From an uncultured Faecalibacterium sp. (GTDB lineage: Bacteria; Bacillota; Clostridia; Oscillospirales; Ruminococcaceae): DNA of 64,000 bases. Shown piece by piece: positions 26,902-37,211 of this stretch (positions are counted from its first letter, which is position 1; each line of letters opens with the position of its first letter). Where the stretch lies: the NCBI GenBank assembly GCA_937880095.1, contig CALFLK010000001.1, forward strand, positions 1-64,000, given 5' to 3'. The notes under the pieces are model-generated. The model did not search any database, was not told where the DNA came from, and saw only the letters and a program-made list of their open reading frames with translations. The translations under genes and the position numbers were made by a program.

Positions 26902-27326
26902 TGTAATTCCTTCTCACCTTTGTTGTTTGATCTGTAAAAAGCAGTTTATCTTTCTTCCTAAGGATTCTTTTTCATTCAAAACAGCTTCATCATGCCGATA
27001 TTATAACAATGAAAAACGATTCGTTTATGCATTCTCTCTTATCATTTTATTACGATTTTCTTACATTGCTCTTTTATATGATTCCATTATATGCATTGTC
27101 TGCATCAAATCGGCAACAAAAGCGGCATATTCGACATGGTCCGCATATCTTATAACCAGATGAATTTTCCGGCTTCTATGTCCCATAAAACATGATTTCG
27201 CAGTTTTTCAGGAGAATAATCGTCTTTCCGATATTTCCATTAATTGAACAAAAAACAGTATTCATCTTATTATATAGGGATAAAATAGGGATTTACTCTT
27301 ACAGTTGGAGTTTATTAGGAGAAGAA
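26902..27326. promoter_or_regulatory. Divergent upstream region of asnB and the BTAD regulator
   Basis: For asnB an extended -10 (TGTTATAAT, minus strand, core at 27000-27005) lies about 100 bases upstream of ATG. The region is very AT-rich. I see no gene; the regulator's promoter probably lies near TTATTATATAGG at about 27265-27280. Confidence 0.4.
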
Positions 27327-28538
27327 ATGGAACAACTAAAACCGGTACTATATGTAACCATGCTTGGTAAGTTTTCTTTGACGTACATGGATCACCAAAT
27401 ATCCTTCAAGACACACACCACTACAAAATCTCTTAAATTATTACAGATTCTATTATATTCAACCACTACCAATGGCGAAATCTCACGCACACAATTATTA
27501 GAGGATCTTTATCAGCAGGAAGAGTTATGCGATATTTCAAACAATCTTCGTGTCACGATACATCGATTAAAGAAAGTTTTACTTCAAGCTGAGCTACCCG
27601 AGTATGACTACATCTTGGTTGAAAATGGTATTTATCGCTGGAATAGCTCTTTCCCCATTAAAATTGACGCTGTAGAATTCGAAACGCTGGTAAAATCCGC
27701 TCAAGAAGAATCTGATCCAAAGATACAGGCGGATTTATACGATCAAGCATGTTCACTGTATCGAGGAGTTTTTCTGCCGGCTTTAGTTGAGGATGATTGG
27801 GCAATCGTTAGCAGCGTCAAGCAAAAGAAGCTATATGAGTTTGCCTTTTTGCAGTTATGTGACTATCTAAAGTGTAACAGAGAATATGAAAAAATACTAG
27901 ATGTTGCAACTGCAGCTGTACAAATCTACCCGTTTGAAGAATGGCAATCCATTAAAATAGACGCTTTAATGGCATTAAACCGTTATAAAGAAGCAGAACA
28001 ATACTACGAAGAAACCTCCAAAATGCTCTTTGAAGAACTTGGTGCCAGCCCATCGGAAAAGATGATGAAACTTTTCGAAGAAATGAGCATCAAGATGGGC
28101 AGAACACGTCGCACAACAAATGAAATCAAAGAAGTACTTGCAATAGCAGATCATCAATCCGGTGCTTTTTATTGTAATTTGCCGAGCTTTCGCGATAATT
28201 ATCGGCTTATTCGCCGTTTGATTGACAGAACCGGCTTGTCTGTGCAAGTTATGATCTGTTCTTTGACAGACGGTTATGGTCACCCTTTAGAGAACAAGGA
28301 ACGACTAGAGGTATTGTCCGAAAATCTGCACAAGGCAATCCGAAGCAGCTTGCGCCGAAGTGATTGCTTCACAAGATACAGCCCAAGTCAATTTCTCATT
28401 TTGTTGATTGGAGCAACACCTGAAAGCTGTCAAATGATTTATACGCGAATTGTAAATCATTTTAGTCAAGAGCACAAGTCTTGGAAAAAATACGTGGAAT
28501 ATAGTGATTTTTCCGTATCGAAGAAAAAACAATCTTAA
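27327..28538 (+). CDS. BTAD/SARP-like regulator with degenerate GGDEF-like domain
   Basis: A 403-residue regulator. The N-terminal part (about 10-110) is an OmpR-like winged helix with VTMLGKFSLTY and NNLRVTIHRLKK. It is followed by a tetratricopeptide-like bacterial transcriptional activator domain (about 115-255, with YKEAEQYYEE) and a C-terminal domain (about 285-400) that resembles GGDEF without the GGDEF signature (SSLRRSDCFTRYSPSQFLIL). Such proteins are frequent in Clostridia next to surface-protein loci. It converges on the pilus operon and is a candidate regulator of it. ATG at 27327 follows AGGAGAAGAA. Confidence 0.82.
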   Translation: MEQLKPVLYVTMLGKFSLTYMDHQISFKTHTTTKSLKLLQILLYSTTTNGEISRTQLLEDLYQQEELCDISNNLRVTIHRLKKVLLQAELPEYDYILVENGIYRWNSSFPIKIDAVEFETLVKSAQEESDPKIQADLYDQACSLYRGVFLPALVEDDWAIVSSVKQKKLYEFAFLQLCDYLKCNREYEKILDVATAAVQIYPFEEWQSIKIDALMALNRYKEAEQYYEETSKMLFEELGASPSEKMMKLFEEMSIKMGRTRRTTNEIKEVLAIADHQSGAFYCNLPSFRDNYRLIRRLIDRTGLSVQVMICSLTDGYGHPLENKERLEVLSENLHKAIRSSLRRSDCFTRYSPSQFLILLIGATPESCQMIYTRIVNHFSQEHKSWKKYVEYSDFSVSKKKQS

Positions 28539-28555
28539 AGGGAAGCGTCCTGCGT

Positions 28556-28600
28556 AAAAAAAGAGTTGTCCATTTTTATGGACAACTCTTTTTTACATTC
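28556..28600. terminator. Bidirectional terminator between regulator and pilus operon
   Basis: AAAAAAAGAGTTGTCCAT and ATGGACAACTCTTTTTT arms with an AT loop and U-runs on both strands. Confidence 0.9.
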
Positions 28601-28642
28601 ATTCACAAACGGATCGCATCAACCCTATTGTTTCTCTTACAG

Positions 28643-29260
28643 TCAGCTTGTTTTTTCACAGCGTATGGTGAAACGATTTTTTCCTCCATATGTACAGGTG
28701 AATAATGTTAAGTCATAATCTTCGCAAATCATTTCATCTACCGCAGAGGCAGCAAGGACATCTATTTCTATAACCTGATAGGTGGTTTTCGTTCCATTTA
28801 CATCTTGAAAAGATATCGTATCGCCTATTTTCAAATTGCGCAGCTGTCCAAATCCTTTCGCGTAATTGTGCCCCATCAGAACAAAGCCCTTACTGTTTAC
28901 AGAGCCTGTATAACGGCATGGTGCAATTTTCAGTTTGCTTTGGCTCCAGTCTGATAAAATTGGCAACTCAACTTTCAAGGTCGGAAGTGTTAGATACCCA
29001 ATATAGCTGTGTCCTTCAACAGTTATTGTATCCATTTCCATAGCGCATGAATCTGATAGATATTCTATACGGTCACCAATGTGTTTTTTCTCCCATCCAG
29101 CTTGATTTTCATGTATCTGAGCAACCATCTGAGGGAGTAATTCTTTGACCGCTCTATCCGCCTTAAATGCTTCTCGCTGATTGTAAATGCAAAGTCCAAG
29201 CGCAATCAGTACAAATATTGAGCCTGTTTTAATCAATACATCTGCAAGTTTATTTCTCAT
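28643..29260 (-). CDS. Sortase, last gene of the pilus operon
   Basis: A 205-residue sortase with an N-terminal membrane anchor (GSIFVLIALGLCIY). The catalytic Cys is in LFTCTYGGKNRFTIRCE (TLXTC-like, about residue 189, with the Arg after it) and the His in MGHNYAKG. It lacks the C-terminal membrane segment of class C sortases and looks class B/D-like, so it may anchor the finished pilus or minor pilin. The start is uncertain: three in-frame ATGs (29278, 29266, 29260) overlap the end of the pilin gene; 29260 has AGAG at good distance. Confidence 0.85.
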   Translation of the reverse strand: MRNKLADVLIKTGSIFVLIALGLCIYNQREAFKADRAVKELLPQMVAQIHENQAGWEKKHIGDRIEYLSDSCAMEMDTITVEGHSYIGYLTLPTLKVELPILSDWSQSKLKIAPCRYTGSVNSKGFVLMGHNYAKGFGQLRNLKIGDTISFQDVNGTKTTYQVIEIDVLAASAVDEMICEDYDLTLFTCTYGGKNRFTIRCEKTS

Positions 29261-29924
29261 TTTCATCTCTTGGGGCATTTCGCAATATCATTCCACTTCC
29301 GATGAAACACAGTCCCAAAATTGCCAATACCGGTACCGGATATTTTAATTGTCCTGTCTGTGGAAGTACTGTTCCTGCTGGTTTTGTTGTGGAATCCGCT
29401 GATGCGGTCGTTTTTGTAATGATTCCTACTTTCGGTGCCGCATTCACATCATATACATACTGATCATCCTCTGAAATCGGAACGCTCACTAAAAACGGGT
29501 CAATCGGGTTATAACCTACTGCTGCCTGGTGTTGCACCACAAGGTACAAACCTAACTGCTCCGGTTCGATTTTATAACGTACAGTGCCCTCTTGAATCGG
29601 CAGGGTTTTACCGGAAATATTGTTCTTTTGGACATATTCAGAAAGCTCTCTTGCCAATTCCGGAAAATGTACATCATCTAGAGATTTTCCACAAGATGCA
29701 AACGCTTCTGTTGAGACAAAATGATAGTCACCATCTGTGCTGCTAATCTGTCCCACTTGATAAAATGTCAACGTTCCCGATGATAGTTTCTTTTCATTAT
29801 CTTGCAGTTTCACTGTAATAGAACCAGACCGATTCAAATTCGGCAAGTCATGGGCCAGAGCTGTGACGCCTGTCGTGCAAAACAGAAGTATTGCAATGAG
29901 AGTAATTAAAATCCGTTTACGCAC
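29250..29924 (-). CDS. LPQTG-anchored minor pilin
   Basis: A 224-residue secreted protein: signal peptide (KRILITLIAILLF), an SpaA-like beta domain (about 35-180, with GSITVKLQDNEKKLSSGTL and a YKIEPEQLGLYLVVQ strand), the sorting signal LPQTG, a hydrophobic helix and a charged tail. It probably is the basal or minor pilin. I start at GTG 29924, which follows AAGGAGG by eight bases; that site overlaps the stop of the sortase gene upstream, so the genes are coupled. Confidence 0.85.
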   Translation of the reverse strand: MRKRILITLIAILLFCTTGVTALAHDLPNLNRSGSITVKLQDNEKKLSSGTLTFYQVGQISSTDGDYHFVSTEAFASCGKSLDDVHFPELARELSEYVQKNNISGKTLPIQEGTVRYKIEPEQLGLYLVVQHQAAVGYNPIDPFLVSVPISEDDQYVYDVNAAPKVGIITKTTASADSTTKPAGTVLPQTGQLKYPVPVLAILGLCFIGSGMILRNAPRDENEK

Positions 29925-29937
29925 AGTAGTTGCCTCC

Positions 29938-30752
29938 TTATTTTTTCTTATACTTTCGTACTGCAATAACCATTAGAAGTATCAACAGGAAAACTGCTGC
30001 AAGCGCCAATGCCACAATCTTTGAATCAATCAGCACTGCGTCTGCGATTACATGCGCTTTCGCATCTTCTGTAAAATCGATGCGATGCCCCCGAATGAGA
30101 AGTCTATGGGAGTTAATTCCATAAGGTGTACATGTGACCAATGTGCACAAATCCTTACTTTGCTCAGGTAAAAGCGGTTTGAGTTCTTCTGGTTTTACAA
30201 TCAAGATCTGATCGACCGGATACGTTAAAACTTCATCCAGCACACGGAGGTGAGAGATATCTCCTTCTACCATTCGATCCAAATTCGTGAACAATTTTGC
30301 ACTTGGTAATCCTCTATGTCCTGAAATGACACAATGTGTACCTGCTCCACCTACAGGAAGGCTGGACCACTCCAGGTGTCCCACAGCAACCTGTAACGTC
30401 GCATGATCGGTACCATGATAAATCGGCAGTTTCACATCGATAGAAGGGATTTCTACATATCCCATAATCCCTGTTCCGCTCACATTCAGCAGATTTTCAT
30501 ATTCTGCTTTTTGCGCATCATCTGAAAAAATGCGCTTTCTCTGCGTTGCAGATCCTGGTTATACGCAACTGCAGCGTTCCAGATTTCCTCATAGCGATCC
30601 GTTTCCAAATTCTGGACTTGCTCCTGATACGAAGCAATCGCCTGAGATTGATGTCTGGAATTCCAGTATTCGCTAACCGCCGGGTACAGGAGTAAGGATA
30701 CCCCAATCAAAAATATAAAAATGAGAAAAATAGTGGATAGCTTCTTTTTCAT
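29938..30752 (-). pseudogene. Class C (pilin-polymerising) sortase, split by a frameshift
   Basis: Two adjoining frames together make one 271-residue class C sortase. The 5' frame (30752-30486) gives the N-terminal membrane helix and a conserved AVAYNQDLQRRESAF segment, then runs out of frame. The 3' frame (30540-29938) continues SDDAQKAEYENLLNV, then the sortase core with His in SGHRGLP, catalytic Cys in LVTCTPYG, Arg in LLIRGHR, and the C-terminal membrane helix. One T missing from the T6 run (A6 at 30525-30530) explains the break. If real, backbone pili cannot be polymerised by this enzyme. ATG 30752 follows AAGGAGATCCCG. Confidence 0.88.
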
Positions 30753-30828
30753 CGGGATCTCCTTACACGTTCTCTTCAGAGGGTATTTTCCTCCGCTAAG
30801 AGCAAGCGCCGAGCAACAAACAGCGAAG

Positions 30829-32310
30829 TTAGGTATTGTTGTTCTTGCGCTTATTCATCAGCAATACAGCACCGGAGGTCAAAACCAAAATACCGCCTAC
30901 AATATAAAATACCGTGGTACCCATACCACCAGTGCTAGGCAATTTTACACCGGGTTTGTTGACGACCTTTGCGTTCAGTACGCCAGTATGGATATTACCA
31001 GTAAACTTATCGCCGCCAACCAACTCAATCAAAGTCGGATTATCGCTTTCTTCCGCATGTTTTGCCGCAATTTCAAACAAAATATCGTCCATGGTGTTGT
31101 AGCCATCCGGCGTAGTGGTTTCTACCAGTTTGTATTCGCCATCGTCCAGACCGCTCCACTCGAAAGTAGTTACGCCCGTTTTTTCCTCACCCACTGCACG
31201 ATATCCATCATTGAAACTTTCGTCGGCGTATTTCTTATACAGGGTAAATCCAGCGCCTTCCAGAGGCTCATCGTTCTCATTGACCTTGTCGATCTGGACC
31301 ATGTAAGTAAACACAATGACTTTATCTTCGGGTGTATTACCTGTGGGGCTATTTTCTCCATCACCCACCCAGTTAGGGTTGTTGAAAAACTCCAGATATA
31401 CGGTATTCGGGTTACCTGCAGAACCCAGCACTGCCTTGTCGTTCAGTTTAGCAGTATACTCAACAGTAATAACAGAATGATTTCCAGCTCCAAGAACTTT
31501 GACATCATTACAAGAAATAGTCAATTTGTTTTCTTCCGAGTCATTAACGGTAAAACTATCGGTAACGTCGGTTCCATCAATCGTGATTTTCTGGATGCTC
31601 TGATAGGTCAAACCCGCAGACAAAGTGTCATGGAATACTACCTTGTAGTTTTCGTAGCTAGATACATTATCTGCAAGGGTAGCTTTCAGCTGGAAAGAAA
31701 CTTCATCACCAATGTCATAGTCTGCAGAATCCTGCCAGTCCGTCACTGCGTCAGTGGAATCATTTGTATCTTTGATCTTTTTCTCAACCTGAGGCACACT
31801 GGACTTGGGCTTTACATTAACGTCGCCAACAACCTGCAGAATATAGGAAGTGTAGGCATCGTGACCCTGAACAGAATTGTCCTTATCCTTAATCAGATAG
31901 TAACCAGACTCCAGGTTTTCAATGGTGTATGTACCATTGCCCGCTGCAGTGCTGAGTATTGCATTTTCAGCGTCCAGGTAGGATACAACCTCTTTTGCAA
32001 AATCAGCTGCATCAGATTCTTCCTGTAAAAACTCTGCTTTTTCCGCTGCATTTCCCAATGCGCTTTGTCCATCGGCGGTAACACCAGAGCCCCACTGAAT
32101 GTCAGACAAAATCTTGGAGCCTTCTTCATTCACATGCAGTTTTCCTGCAAAAATTTGATAAGCCTCATAGGTGTGATTCTCAACTGCATTGTTGATGGTG
32201 ATAGAAAATTTAGGTTCTGCCGCCAAAACTGCCTCATCTGCAGCATAAGCGGTAACGCCTAATGCTAAGATCATGGTTAAAATCAAAACCATACTTACAA
32301 AACGTTTCAT
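30829..32310 (-). CDS. Major pilin (backbone fimbrial subunit), LPSTG
   Basis: A 493-residue pilin with signal peptide (to about 23, AYA/AD), several immunoglobulin-like domains and a sorting signal KLPSTGG with hydrophobic helix and tail NKRKNNNT. An E-box lies in YKLVETTTPDGYN near residue 410, and a pilin-type lysine may be in NVKPKSSVP before domain 2. SpaA-like domains with internal isopeptide bonds are expected. It sits between the tip adhesin and the class C sortase, the usual order in Gram-positive pilus operons. ATG is 42 bases after the adhesin-independent leader with AAAGGAACATAAAAT. Confidence 0.92.
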   Translation of the reverse strand: MKRFVSMVLILTMILALGVTAYAADEAVLAAEPKFSITINNAVENHTYEAYQIFAGKLHVNEEGSKILSDIQWGSGVTADGQSALGNAAEKAEFLQEESDAADFAKEVVSYLDAENAILSTAAGNGTYTIENLESGYYLIKDKDNSVQGHDAYTSYILQVVGDVNVKPKSSVPQVEKKIKDTNDSTDAVTDWQDSADYDIGDEVSFQLKATLADNVSSYENYKVVFHDTLSAGLTYQSIQKITIDGTDVTDSFTVNDSEENKLTISCNDVKVLGAGNHSVITVEYTAKLNDKAVLGSAGNPNTVYLEFFNNPNWVGDGENSPTGNTPEDKVIVFTYMVQIDKVNENDEPLEGAGFTLYKKYADESFNDGYRAVGEEKTGVTTFEWSGLDDGEYKLVETTTPDGYNTMDDILFEIAAKHAEESDNPTLIELVGGDKFTGNIHTGVLNAKVVNKPGVKLPSTGGMGTTVFYIVGGILVLTSGAVLLMNKRKNNNT

Positions 32311-32351
32311 ATTTTATGTTCCTTTCTTTTGTTTTTTACAACAACTATGTT

Positions 32352-35300
32352 TCAGTATTTATTTTCTGTATGCGCTTTTTTGAACTGAAGATATGCGAAC
32401 CATATTCCGCTGCACAGTAAAACCAGTCCAGCAAAGGTATAACGCCTGGTTCCCATTCCGCCGGTTTCCGGCAGACTCTCCACGCACAATCTGTTGGTAA
32501 CGGTCACTGTACCGCCATTGGTTATTGCTTGCCCCCCTGCCCCATGATTGGAACTGTACTCTACTTGGAAAGGCGTTGCATTTACATAACCAAGGTTACC
32601 CGGCAAAATAGGATTCAATGCCTCATCCAACTCGAACACATAATATGTTTGATCTGGCTGCAAATCAACAAAAGTTCCCATGGGATCGTTGGTTGTTTCC
32701 GTAAGGTTCAATGTAACTACCTGAATCGGTTTCCCCTCGCCCTGTGCATTATCAAACAGACCAAAACGATACTGACCGGGAATGACATTAACCGGTGTTC
32801 CATCTGCTCTCTGGAAATTTTTCTGCACATAGGCTTCGCCCTTACTGTTTGGCGCTTTCAAGGTGTGGACAGCAGAGGCATAGTGTACATGTACACCATC
32901 GGGATAGTCTGGATAATGGTCGCCAACTTTTGCACGGAACTCCGCGCCCGCAAGACGATGCAGAATATCATTTTTATCAAATTTCAGAATGTGAACTTGA
33001 GGAGACTTTATACCACCGGCTGTACCGCCAACCTTATAATGGAAGTTTTCAATGAGCACGCTGTCGCCGCCTTTGGGTGCATATCCCATCCAGTACGCAT
33101 TGTTTGATAGCGTAACGAACGAATCCGGAACCGCATGGATGTGCGCTGTATAGGTAACCGTTAACGGCTGATTATCCGGCACCATAATGATTAGGGTCTG
33201 TTCATCGAGAGAAGCTTTGAACTTTACAGCATCGTGTGTAATAGAGTTAAAAACCTGAATACTTTCGACATCCATACTCAGCGTTTCGCTCATTTCATCT
33301 ACCAGCGTAACGGTATCTCCGTCCGTGATCAAATCTTCTCCGCTCGGATTTAACGCAATCGAAAAATGAACAGAATTTCCTTCAGACTGCGCGGATTTAT
33401 CAATATTGCTGACGGATATTTTTACACCACTGGAGGAAGAATCCAACTGTGTTCCATCCGTGTGCTGCAGGAATACCTGGTTCACAAACTCTTTGTTTGC
33501 ACCGCCCTGTAGAACTTCTGGATCAGTAACGCGACAGACAATCTGGAAATCGACAGCAAAATTATCCCGTTCATGCCCTGCAATCAGGTCTCCTACTTCC
33601 CACAGGACTTTATTTCCGTTGGTATAGTAGTAACTATCAAACGGTCCCGGTGCCTGATCCATAGCTGCAGAAACACGATGCTCTGTCCAGCCTTCTCCCA
33701 GAACTTGCTGATAGTTTTCAATCGGATGCATTCTGATGTTCTGATTTCGGATCGAATTTCCCAACCACTTCTGCCGTACAAAAGCAATCTCTGTTCCATC
33801 AGGAATTTCGTCCACAACTCGATATCGACCAGATAAGTCTCCGCCATAGTTGACCTTGGACGCCCACGAAATATAGTGGCCAGGCTCATGGAGCAGATGC
33901 TTCGGAATATCTCCGGGTTTTCCAGTCTGCAGATTTGTGATCTTTTCTCCATCGAACTGAACAAAACGATTAAATTCCTTCAATATATTCTGTCCGCCAT
34001 ACAGGTGTTTTGTTGCCAGACCACACCCAACCATGCTTTCCTTACTGTCACCGATGTCGAGATAATTGGTGTAATCTTTCTTTGTACGCGTTCCGGTAGG
34101 AAGCGAATCCGGTTCCGTTTTTACAATCAAGAATACCGAATTTCCGTCCTCAAGGGAAATATTCTCCTTGATTTCGATATAAACATCACTGTATGTATTT
34201 TCCTGATTGAAGTTCAGTCTGTCTTCATAGAAAACATTGCAATATACATCGGCGGGAAGCTCGGTCACATAGCCGCTGTTTACCAGAGACTGCAAGTCTC
34301 CGTAGTCGTTAAACTGAACACCATCGGGGAGCTTCCCCTTGTAGATTCCTACAAAGGAATCGTTGCGGAAATAAATTTTTCCTCGTTCAGGGTGGGGGTG
34401 TTCCGTCTTGACAAAGTCCCTGATCCAGGAGCCTTTATGCAGCTCATTGCCATCAATCTGAATTCCCCAGTAAATGGCACCCTTGGACCACACGCCTGTG
34501 GATACCTTGGAATTTTCGTAATACCAGGGATATTTTCTTGCTTCAAAGGCATGTCCGCCATGGATTGTAATCTCTACCTTCGAGCCAAATTCGCCAACTT
34601 GGAACGTCTCTCCGTCCCTACCAACTGTACCGGCAATGTTCGCCGTGTTATTGACCACGACTTGGCTAATACCGCCGATATTTACAGGAGATACATAGTA
34701 ATTGAAGCGATAGGCATAGCTATTATTGGAAAATCCAATATCCGAAAGACGGAACTGGAACGATTTCATCGCATGAATCTTCACCCAGTGGGTTTCGACG
34801 AAAGTGCCGAGAGGATCATCGCCCTTTTGTGTTGCATCGTACGCATCCACACGGAGATAACCGGTATATTGCACATACTCCTTACTCAAAGTATCCTTGA
34901 TATCCGCTTCAGTTACATCCCAGTCGCCCAACTCATTGATGGTGATGGTATAAGGATAACTGCCGACAGGAACCGTAAAGCTCTCAGGTGTGTTACAATC
35001 CGGAATAATTGTACCGCCTGTCGCATCGTAAACATTTTCACGCGGCAATGTTACGGTCAAATCTTCATTGAGAGGCTGTGCTACTGTTTTCTTAATCCAA
35101 TTCTTGTAGCCAATGTTGCAATTATCGTGGAATTCTCGGATGTAATCCTTTGATGGCAAATGTGCGTTATCCGCAGTGGCAACAACCCGGTTTTTGACTG
35201 GCAAGGCATCCAGATTGGCTGCACCAAATGCTTTTGCATCAACGATCAAATCGTACTGCAAACAATAGGCAGTTCCCGCCTTCATATCTCCAACAGACAA

Positions 35301-35511
35301 GGTAAAACTTCTCTTATCTTCTGCGAAATCAAGTCTCGGATTAGAACCATCCGCTTTGTTTAATTCGATTGGAGTGCCTGCGGGATTCTTAGAAGGATAT
35401 AGCTTGAAGGAGTTTTCATCATAGCCAATATAAGGCAATGCCTTTTCATTGGTAAGATTCAGGCTGTCTGTTACCTGTACATCTCCCAGAACATGATTGT
35501 TGTTCTGGGGG
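32352..35511 (-). pseudogene. 3' part of the pilus tip adhesin, out of frame with its start
   Basis: The frame from 35511 to TGA at 32352 encodes about 1050 residues that continue the adhesin begun at 37194: many beta-sandwich repeats with DxxP and Asn/Lys-rich strands, an SpaA-like domain (AGAEFRAKVGDHYP), and the anchor LPETGGMGTRR with a hydrophobic helix and short basic tail. No ribosome site precedes any of its Met codons near 35552, so it is not an independent gene. Restored, the whole protein would be 1613 residues. See the frameshift at 35507-35511. Confidence 0.85.
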
Positions 35512-37194
35512 TGCCTCAAACCAAACTGTATAAGGAATCTTATAGCTGCCATCCTCCGGATTGCGCTGTGGCTCCCTATGAGATTTTCGCATTTCTAAAT
35601 CTGCCTTAGGCGTAAAATCGGCCACGGAATCATTCTTTTTATAGGTCTTACTATAGACGATTGCCTTATTTCGCAGGGGTTGGTCGTCATTCTTGCTTTC
35701 GCTATGATCGGTCAACTTTACACGATAGGTCAGAGTTCGCTGCTCATTGGCATCCATATTGCCAATTTTCCAAACCAGACTTCCTGGTCCAACAATCTTG
35801 GTATTGTTCTCTTGCGGAATCGGAACACGATCTGTAGGCATAGCGCCTCTATAAATTTCGCCGTGTTCCTGACCGTCCAAAATCTGCTCCCGTGGAATCC
35901 CATTCCCCGTTAAGCGTACCGGCGTTGTGGAAATATTGATATACTCCGCATACTGGCCATTGATCTCAAAGTAATCCACAACCTTTACATCCGGGCTACC
36001 GTCCACTCCCGCCTTGACCGTCAGGGTATATTCCAAACAGTGAACATTTTCTTCTGCAATTACATGCTTAGAAACGGTCTTTTCTACCTCTAATTTGCCA
36101 TACTTTGCAATCACATCGGTATCAAATGTGGGATTGATATGCACATCTCCAAATACGATCTCAATTTCACTGGCATCTGTTGGTATCTCAGAAAGATTTA
36201 TATCACTTTCCACAAAAAAATCGCCAACCAAGAATCCGTCACTTGAGTTCTGCAGTTTCTCCAACCACGACAGATCAAAGGTCATCGTCAAGACGTTATC
36301 GACAACTGTAATCGTTCCGACTCGCTCATTATCACTTTGGATATCACCCTGTGCCACAGGATTACGCATGATTTTCGGAATCTGAAAGCTCAGCTGACAT
36401 CCACTCGCGATGAGTTCCGGAATCGAAACGTGTTCGTAGTTAATCTCTAATCGCAATTTTGCATCGCCCGGAATTGGTACATCCGGCTGCATTTCAATCC
36501 GGCGATTGCTCGCTGTATCGGATTTCTCTTTATATTTAAGCGTTGCCTTTACCACATATTCCGATACATCTATGGACATCTTGCTCTGTTCTTCCTCCAG
36601 AATGACATCCGGCTCTTCTTCATTTTCTTGGTTTGTACTTGCTGCATCAGATGCGTCATTCTTTTCTAAATCCGCACCTGTTTCTGCATCTGCATCTGCA
36701 ACATCAAAGCCATCGTTCTTTTCTTCCTGCTCAGGGTTTGGCGGCTGCGTTGCAGCATTCGGCTGTACATCTTCTTCGATTTCAGGCTGAGCCTCTTCCT
36801 GTTTGATGTTGCATGCAGCGGTATGCGTGTGCTCCGGAATTTGGCAAACCAGTTTCCATTCCACATTCTCATTCTTTACTTGCGCAAGTTCCTCGTTATT
36901 TTCGAACGAAACAGATTCTGTATTACTGTTTGAGAGATCCTGCACCTCTGCATTCTCTACTGGAGTACTCTCTTCTTGCTCCTCTGCCGGAACGTTTTTT
37001 TCCTGTTCCTGATCGCCAGAAATCTGTACATAACATTGCTGACTGTGCTGGTGTTCTTCTAAACCACATGTCTGATCCATCGCAGTTGCCGGCAAAATCA
37101 ACGCACAGGTTGTAGAAACCGCTACCACACAAGCAAGTCCCACTACCATCGTTTTCCATGTAGATTTAGCGTGTTTTCCCTTCCATTTCCCCAT
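35446..37194 (-). CDS. 5' part of the pilus tip adhesin, truncated by a frameshift
   Basis: A 582-residue secreted fragment: signal region (TMVVGLACVVAVSTTCALILPATA), two His/Cys motifs typical of clostridial tip adhesins (CGLEEHQHSQQCY and CQIPEHTHTAAC), a long Glu/Asn-rich stretch, then beta-sandwich domains. The true sequence DGSYKIPYTVWFEAPQNNNHVLG is reached only by removing one C from the C5 run (G5 at 35507-35511); as read it goes into an unrelated tail and stops. Without the 3' part there is no LPETG anchor, so the fragment would be released. ATG 37194 follows GAGGAGG. Confidence 0.85.
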   Translation of the reverse strand: MGKWKGKHAKSTWKTMVVGLACVVAVSTTCALILPATAMDQTCGLEEHQHSQQCYVQISGDQEQEKNVPAEEQEESTPVENAEVQDLSNSNTESVSFENNEELAQVKNENVEWKLVCQIPEHTHTAACNIKQEEAQPEIEEDVQPNAATQPPNPEQEEKNDGFDVADADAETGADLEKNDASDAASTNQENEEEPDVILEEEQSKMSIDVSEYVVKATLKYKEKSDTASNRRIEMQPDVPIPGDAKLRLEINYEHVSIPELIASGCQLSFQIPKIMRNPVAQGDIQSDNERVGTITVVDNVLTMTFDLSWLEKLQNSSDGFLVGDFFVESDINLSEIPTDASEIEIVFGDVHINPTFDTDVIAKYGKLEVEKTVSKHVIAEENVHCLEYTLTVKAGVDGSPDVKVVDYFEINGQYAEYINISTTPVRLTGNGIPREQILDGQEHGEIYRGAMPTDRVPIPQENNTKIVGPGSLVWKIGNMDANEQRTLTYRVKLTDHSESKNDDQPLRNKAIVYSKTYKKNDSVADFTPKADLEMRKSHREPQRNPEDGSYKIPYTVWFEAPPEQQSCSGRCTGNRQPESYQ

Positions 37195-37211
37195 ATGGAG
37201 ATTCCTCCTCT

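Noticed and set aside
32352..35552. Separate pilin gene starting at the Met near 35552
   Set aside because: No ribosome site or signal peptide; its first residues are an out-of-frame reading of the preceding gene part.
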